Below are positions 59,275 through 64,000 of a DNA stretch of 64,000 nucleotides, piece after piece. The notes beneath the pieces are model-generated. The model was not told where the DNA came from and searched no databases. It was given only the letters and a program-made list of their open reading frames with translations. How positions within the stretch are numbered: the stretch's first letter is position 1; the number at the start of each line of letters is the position of its first letter. The position numbers were made by a program, and so were the translations under genes. Source of the stretch: Rhodospirillaceae bacterium (GTDB taxonomy: Bacteria; Pseudomonadota; Alphaproteobacteria; Kiloniellales; DSM-21159); NCBI GenBank assembly GCA_006969625.1, contig CP030885.1, forward strand, positions 4,165,430 to 4,229,429, given 5' to 3'.

Positions 59275-60744
59275 CTACCGCTGTACGGCGGCCGCCGTGG
59301 CGCCATCCCCGGCCGGCCGCGTGGCCGGCGGCGCCAGGCCCTCCGCGGCGCTATCCCCGGTGTCGTCCGCTGCCGGCGTAGCCGGCGTCTTCGGCGCCAG
59401 GGCGAAGATGGGGATGGGGCGCTCGCGCCCCCGCAGCCGCGTGTCGCCGGCCGGCTCCAGGCGGCTCAGCAGCCGGTCCGCGCCCTCGGTCTCGCCGGCA
59501 GCGGTCGCCAGGGCGCCGCTCACCGCCAGGCCGCTGCCGAGCTGGCGCGTCAGCCGCTCCAGCCGACTGGCGACGTTGACCGCATCGCCGACCGCGGTGA
59601 ACTCGAGCTGCCTGTCGCCGCCGACGTTGCCGACGGTGACCGGCCCGTGGTGCAAGCCGATGCCGACGGCGATCTCCTGCGCACCGCGGCCCCGGCGCTT
59701 GGCGTTCCAGCGGGCGATCTCCTCGCGCATGGCGAAGGCGCAGGCCAGCGCCCGCGCGGCGTCGTCCGGGCGCGGCTCGAGGGTGCCGAAGGTCGCCATC
59801 AGGCCGTCGCCGATGTACTTGTCCAGGGTGCCGCCGTGAGCAAAGACGCAGCGCGCCATGCGGGCGTGGAAGCTGCGCAGGATTGCGATGCAGTTCTCCG
59901 GCGGGATGCTCTCGCACAGCCGCGTGAACCCGACGATGTCGACGAACAGCACCGCCGCCTCGCGCACCTCGGCCTGGTCGAGCGGGCCGCGCTCGCGCGC
60001 CAGGCGGTCGACCACGTCGGGCGAGAAGTAGCGCGCCAGGTTGGCCCGTGCCCGCTCGCTGGCGATCTGCCGGGCCAGCAGGCGGCGCGAGCGCCAGACG
60101 GCGGCGGCGACGACCAGCGCCGTGATGGCGAGAAGAACCACCTCGTTCACCCAGCGGTTCACGTCGACGAAGTGGGGGTCCAGGTAGAGCTCGCGCGCGG
60201 CCAGAAGTCCGTCCTGGGTGTCGGTCTGCAGGCCGGGAAGCCAGCCGATCGACTCCGGGAGGGTCAGGATCAGGTAGACCCCGACCGACCAGGCGCCGGC
60301 CACCGCCGCCCCCGTCCAAAGCACCATCAGGGGCGCGTAGCTGAGTGCAGCCCCGGCCAGGAAGACGAAGAGGTAGAGGTGGTTGTGCAGGCGCAGCGTC
60401 ATCTGGATCGGCCAGGCGGCCTCCAGGAACGGGTTCGGCGCCAGCAGGGCGACCGTCAGCAGGACGGCGTCGAGGGCGATGAAGCCGGCGACCCACAGCC
60501 GCCAGCGCCGCCGCCGCCGCATCAGGTAGGGGATCAGGCCCGATAGGGCGAAGAGCCCGATCAACCCGAGCCACCAGGTCACGCGCGGGAAGGGGATGGT
60601 CGCCGCCAGCCAGACCGCGACCAGCGCCAGCGCCCCCAGCCGGATGATCAGCGCGAAGCGCCAGCCCTGCCGCTCCTCCAGCGCGATCGCCGCGTGCACG
60701 CGCCGGTCCGCCAGCTCCGGGCGTCTCCAACCGAGCGTCGCCAT
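59275..60744 (-). CDS. class III adenylate/guanylate cyclase with membrane domain (489 aa)
   Basis: Five or six hydrophobic helices (about residues 28-220) form the N-terminal half. The catalytic half has VLFVDIVGFTRLCESI with the first metal Asp, TLDKYIGDGLMATFG with the second, and AVGDAVNVASRLE. Both Asp are present, so it is probably active. GGGGAGG precedes ATG 60744. Makes cAMP or cGMP; the adjacent gene handles c-di-GMP. Confidence 0.9.
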   Translation of the reverse strand: MATLGWRRPELADRRVHAAIALEERQGWRFALIIRLGALALVAVWLAATIPFPRVTWWLGLIGLFALSGLIPYLMRRRRRWRLWVAGFIALDAVLLTVALLAPNPFLEAAWPIQMTLRLHNHLYLFVFLAGAALSYAPLMVLWTGAAVAGAWSVGVYLILTLPESIGWLPGLQTDTQDGLLAARELYLDPHFVDVNRWVNEVVLLAITALVVAAAVWRSRRLLARQIASERARANLARYFSPDVVDRLARERGPLDQAEVREAAVLFVDIVGFTRLCESIPPENCIAILRSFHARMARCVFAHGGTLDKYIGDGLMATFGTLEPRPDDAARALACAFAMREEIARWNAKRRGRGAQEIAVGIGLHHGPVTVGNVGGDRQLEFTAVGDAVNVASRLERLTRQLGSGLAVSGALATAAGETEGADRLLSRLEPAGDTRLRGRERPIPIFALAPKTPATPAADDTGDSAAEGLAPPATRPAGDGATAAAVQR

Positions 60745-60840
60745 ACCGCCTCCCCTAGCCGGCTCCCGACGCAACAGTCTACGCGAAAGCGTGGCGAGAG
60801 GATGACTTCGGCGCAGCCCGACACCCCGGCGGGACGAGCG

Positions 60841-62550
60841 CTACATCCAGGTTTCCTGCGCACCCTGCCGCCGGGCGGGCCGACGCGCTGGTGCCGGCGC
60901 AGGCCGGGGCACCGGCGCAACGCGGGACGCTTGTCCGGCGTCGGGCAGGCTGTGCTGTGGCCGGCCGAAGAGATAGCCTTGCCCGTGGTCGACCCCCAAC
61001 TCGGTCAGCAGGGCCGCCTGCTGCTCGGTTTCGATCATCTCCGCGACCAGGACGACGCCCAGCTCGCGGCAGATCTGCGCCATGCCCTTGACCAGGGCGT
61101 AGTCGCGTGGCGAGTCCGTCATCGCGCGTACGTAGCTGCCGTCCATCTTGACGCAGTCGACCTCGAAGGCCTGCAGGTAGCGGAAGGTGGCATTGCCGCT
61201 ACCGAAGTCGTCGAGCGCGATGGCGCAGCCGAGGTCGCGTAGCCGCCGCAACGCGCCGTCCACCGCGGCCAGGTCCTTGATCTCGTACGACTCCGTCACC
61301 TCGAAGGAGAGCCGCTGCCGCACCGCGGCATGGCGTTGCAGCAGCAGCTCCAGGCTGTCCAGGAAGGTCGCGTCCTGCAGCGACTGGGCCGAGAGATTGA
61401 CCGCCAGGCAGAGGGTGCCGTCCGAGCCCGCGACCTCCAGATCGGCAAGCGCCTTGCGGCAGATGGTCAGGTCGAAGGCCGGGATCATGCCGATCGACTC
61501 GCCGAGCGAGACGCTCTCGAAGGGCGAGGCGCCGTCGGGCAGGCGCGCCAACACCTCGTAGTGGTGCACCCGGCCGCTCGCCAGCTCGACGATCGGTTGG
61601 TAGGCCAAGCCGATGCGGTCCCGGTCGATCAGCTCCTGGAAGCGCTCGATCGCCCCCAGGGTCTCGCTCAGCAGGGTGCGGAACTGGGTCGCCGGATCGG
61701 CGCAGACATCGGGCGTCAGGCCCTCGTTCTGGAACTTGCGCAGCGCGTAGATCAGAGTGCGCGCGGAGGTCTCCGGCGCCGTGCCGGCGCTCTGCAGCGG
61801 CCGGCTGTGCAAATTGGCGGTCAACCGTCCGGCCTGCGGCACCGCCCGGCGCAGTTCGTCGTCCAGCGCCGCCGCATCGACCCGGCCGTCGGTCACCAGG
61901 CCGAAGCGGCCCTCTTCCAGCCAGCCGGCCGCATCCCCCTCGAAGGAGCGCAGGCGCAGGAAGGCGGCCACCTCGTCGATGACCTCGGCGGCGCTGCCCG
62001 GCGTGCCGGCGGGAGGCAGCTCGTCCAGCCCCTGCAGCTCCATCAGCGTCATGGTCAGTTCGCTCGCCGAGCCGTCCGCCGCTTCGGCGAGCTGGCGCAC
62101 CCGCTCGGCGAAGCCGGTCGCCGTGTGCAGGCCGGTTCTCGGGTCGCGCTCCTGGCCGCCGGCCGCAAACGCGCGGAAGCGGTCGGCCTCGGCCAGGACC
62201 AGGTAGTGTCGCGACTCGCCGGGCAGTGCATAGCCGCCCAGCAGCGCCTCCACGCGCCTTCCGTCGCTACGCCGCAGCGATAGGGGCACCGGCGGGATGC
62301 GGGCGCCCGCGGCGAGCTGCAACAACACCTGGCGCACCAGTGGGCGATGCGACGCCTCGACCCGCTCTAGCAGGCTCTGCCCCTGCAGCGCCGTCTCGTC
62401 CATGCCGAACAGACGGTGGCAGGCGCCGGCCGCGAAGGCGATCCGCCCGGCCGCGTCCACCTCGATCAGCAGGTCCGCCAGGGCGAAGCTGAAGCCGAGA
62501 AAGCGGTGACGCTGCTGCCGTGCGGCCTCGCGGTCGGGAGTCTGCGGCAT
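60841..62550 (-). CDS. PAS/degenerate GGDEF/EAL phosphodiesterase (569 aa)
   Basis: N-terminal PAS-like domain (LADLLIEVDAAGRIAFAAG), a GGDEF-like domain that has lost its GGDEF motif (around residues 140-265), and a full EAL domain. In EAL, the catalytic set is kept: EVLARL (the motif reads EVL), NLSAQS, FEVTES, ALDDFGSG, KMDGSYV, AEMIETEQQ and HGQGYLFGRP. It should hydrolyse c-di-GMP. The C-terminus is a Pro/Arg-rich tail. Confidence 0.9.
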   Translation of the reverse strand: MPQTPDREAARQQRHRFLGFSFALADLLIEVDAAGRIAFAAGACHRLFGMDETALQGQSLLERVEASHRPLVRQVLLQLAAGARIPPVPLSLRRSDGRRVEALLGGYALPGESRHYLVLAEADRFRAFAAGGQERDPRTGLHTATGFAERVRQLAEAADGSASELTMTLMELQGLDELPPAGTPGSAAEVIDEVAAFLRLRSFEGDAAGWLEEGRFGLVTDGRVDAAALDDELRRAVPQAGRLTANLHSRPLQSAGTAPETSARTLIYALRKFQNEGLTPDVCADPATQFRTLLSETLGAIERFQELIDRDRIGLAYQPIVELASGRVHHYEVLARLPDGASPFESVSLGESIGMIPAFDLTICRKALADLEVAGSDGTLCLAVNLSAQSLQDATFLDSLELLLQRHAAVRQRLSFEVTESYEIKDLAAVDGALRRLRDLGCAIALDDFGSGNATFRYLQAFEVDCVKMDGSYVRAMTDSPRDYALVKGMAQICRELGVVLVAEMIETEQQAALLTELGVDHGQGYLFGRPQHSLPDAGQASRVAPVPRPAPAPARRPARRQGAQETWM

Positions 62551-62663
62551 GGTCGACGGGTCGGCCTGGTCTGCATGCGTGGGTGGAAGGGCGAGCCTAG
62601 GCGCGAGCGCTTAAGTATCGATGAACACCCACATGTGCCAAGGCTGGATCGTCGCAGCGGGCT

Positions 62664-63761
62664 TCACACGTTGAAGCGGAAGTGGAAAACGTCGCCGTCC
62701 TGGACAAGGTAGTCCTTGCCCTCGGCCCGCATCTTGCCGGCCTCCTTCGCCGCCGCCTCGCCGCCCAGCGCGACATAGTCGGCATAGGCGATCGTCTCGG
62801 CGCGGATGAAGCCGCGCTGGAAGTCGCTGTGGATGACGCCGGCGGCCTCGGGCGCGGTGGCGCCGCGCCGGACCGTCCAGGCGCGCGCCTCCTTCGGCCC
62901 GACCGTGAAGAAGGTCAGCAGGTCGAGCAGCGCGTAGCCGGCGCGGATGACACGGGTCAGACCGGTGGTCTCCAGGCCCAGGCTTTCAAGGAACTCCTGG
63001 CGTTCCTCCGCGTCGGTCAGGCCGGCGACCTCCGCCTCGATCGCCGCCGAGACGATGACGAAGCCGGCGCCCTCGGCCTCGGCGCGCTGGCGCACCCGCT
63101 CGGCCTCGGCGTTGCCGGTGGCGGCAGCCTCCTCCTCGACGTTGGCGACGTAGAGCACCGGCTTGGCGGTGAGGAGCTGGAGCTGAGCGAAGGCGCCGCG
63201 CAGCTCCGGCGGGACCGAGAGCTTGCGCGCCGGCTGGCCCTCCGACAGCGCGGCGAGAGTCGGCTCCAGCACGGCCAGGCGCTCCTTCGCCTCCTTGTCG
63301 CCGCCCTTGGCGCGCTTGACGGCCGCCTCGCGCTGGCGCTCGCAGGACTCCAGGTCGGCCAGCAGCAGCTCGGTCTCCACCGTCTCGGCGTCGCGGATCG
63401 GGTCGACCGAGCCGGCGACGTGGGTGGCCTCGCCGGCGAAACAGCGCAGCACCTGGACGATCGCGTCGGTCTCGCGGATGTTGGCGAGGAACTGATTGCC
63501 CAACCCCTCGCCCTTGCTGGCGCCGGCGACCAGCCCGGCGATGTCGACGAACTCGAGCTGGGTGTGCACCGTCTTCGCCGACTTGGCGAGCCTGGCCAGC
63601 TCCTCCAGGCGCGGGTCGGGCACGGCGACGCGGCCGACGTTCGGCTCGATGGTGCAGAAGGGGTAGTTCGCCGCCTCCGCCGCCTGGGTCTGCGTCAGCG
63701 CGTTGAACAGGGTGGACTTGCCGACGTTCGGCAGCCCGACGATCCCGCAGTTGAAACCCAT
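62664..63761 (-). CDS. ychF: YchF/Obg-like GTPase/ATPase (365 aa)
   Basis: P-loop GIVGLPNVGKS at residues 6-16, G3 DIAGLVAGASKGEGLGN, and NVEE in place of NKxD, which gives this family ATP preference. A TGS domain is at the C-terminus (LLTFFTVGPKEARAW ... FQRGFIRAETIAYADYV). Ribosome-associated; co-located with pth, a conserved arrangement. Confidence 0.97.
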   Translation of the reverse strand: MGFNCGIVGLPNVGKSTLFNALTQTQAAEAANYPFCTIEPNVGRVAVPDPRLEELARLAKSAKTVHTQLEFVDIAGLVAGASKGEGLGNQFLANIRETDAIVQVLRCFAGEATHVAGSVDPIRDAETVETELLLADLESCERQREAAVKRAKGGDKEAKERLAVLEPTLAALSEGQPARKLSVPPELRGAFAQLQLLTAKPVLYVANVEEEAAATGNAEAERVRQRAEAEGAGFVIVSAAIEAEVAGLTDAEERQEFLESLGLETTGLTRVIRAGYALLDLLTFFTVGPKEARAWTVRRGATAPEAAGVIHSDFQRGFIRAETIAYADYVALGGEAAAKEAGKMRAEGKDYLVQDGDVFHFRFNV

Positions 63762-63799
63762 TGAATTCCCTTCGACCCTTCGCCGCCGGCGTCAGCCGG

Positions 63800-64000
63800 C
63801 TATGTGTCGGACTTGCCGCCCAGGCCGAAGGCGCGCTTGAGGGCCTGTGCCAGGCCGCTCTCGCCGCCGCCGGCATCGGAGGCACGTTCGGGCGTCGGCG
63901 CCTTGGTCTCGTCCGGCGTTTCGGCCGACGCCGGCTTGGCTGCATCCTCCGTCGGCTTCGGCCCCGTCGTGGCCTTCGGCTTGGGCGGGCTGACCTCCTG
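63800..64000 (-). CDS. pth: peptidyl-tRNA hydrolase, C-terminal tail fragment
   Basis: Only the last 66 codons are present; the gene runs off the right edge. The tail is Pro/Lys/Thr/Glu-rich and ends GLAQALKRAFGLGGKSDT, matching the extension seen in alphaproteobacterial Pth proteins encoded just before ychF. The enzymatic domain is outside the window, so identity rests on tail and position. Confidence 0.65.
   Translation of the reverse strand, partial: QEVSPPKPKATTGPKPTEDAAKPASAETPDETKAPTPERASDAGGGESGLAQALKRAFGLGGKSDT

Overview
This window (about 70% G+C) reads as a chromosomal segment of a free-living, respiring alphaproteobacterium, most like the Rhodospirillales and relatives. The evidence is the gene orders atpHAGDC and petABC, the priA/DUF484/xerC neighbourhood, a CC0125/CC1285-type lipoprotein, a pth C-terminal tail next to ychF, and possible CtrA-type TTAA sites. 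There are no IS elements, phage genes or CRISPR arrays. Placement below class is inference.

Layout. 1-2.1 kb: end of a pentapeptide-repeat gene and proteins of unknown function. 2.1-9.2 kb (minus strand): a type I secretion cassette. It holds an extremely acidic, repetitive, collagen-like putative substrate, an ABC exporter, a membrane fusion protein and an unknown membrane-anchored protein. A very strong hairpin lies between substrate and exporter, and an outer-membrane barrel gene lies upstream of the substrate. 9.6-10.6 kb: an OmpA-type lipoprotein, divergent from the barrel gene. 10.6-23.9 kb (minus strand): one long, densely overlapping Tad/Flp pilus operon (tadG-like, tadE, small protein, flp pilin, histidine kinase, response regulator, cpaB, cpaC, tadZ, cpaF, tadB, tadC, tadD, receiver-wHTH regulator). 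An AT-rich 650 bp control region lies upstream. 24.5-27.2 kb: satellite tad genes (two lone receivers, the TadV prepilin peptidase, a Sel1/SPOR protein). The machinery appears wired to a local phosphorelay of one kinase and four receivers.

27.3-38.4 kb: a MarR regulator with structured upstream DNA, tRNA-Ala(CGC), a B12-type radical SAM enzyme, YggT, FolD, an MFS carrier, a YxxT-free secreted DUF1236-like protein, and the minus-strand set xerC/DUF484/transaldolase divergent from priA. 38.4-43.9 kb: F1 ATP synthase operon atpHAGDC (F0 genes are not here), closed by a 13-bp hairpin. 44-50.8 kb: a ferritin-like protein, TspO, a 47-residue membrane protein, a YbjQ-type protein, an Atg22-like MFS carrier, a LysR regulator with a palindromic operator divergent from a small gene, an SH3 protein and a hydroxyacid dehydrogenase. 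50.8-55.3 kb: hemF/trmL and the cytochrome bc1 operon petABC. 55.3-64 kb: an NTF2-like protein, mtnP-mtnA-VOC (methylthioadenosine recycling), a lipoprotein, an adenylate/guanylate cyclase, a PAS/degenerate GGDEF/EAL phosphodiesterase, ychF and the end of pth.

The most unusual content is the type I secretion cassette. Its putative substrate has no Lys, Arg, His, Cys, Trp or Tyr at all, six 16-residue repeats, an internal duplicated module and eleven collagen Gly-X-Y triplets. The pilus operon with its embedded kinase and receivers is second. All functional statements rest on sequence recognition by eye; no searches were run.
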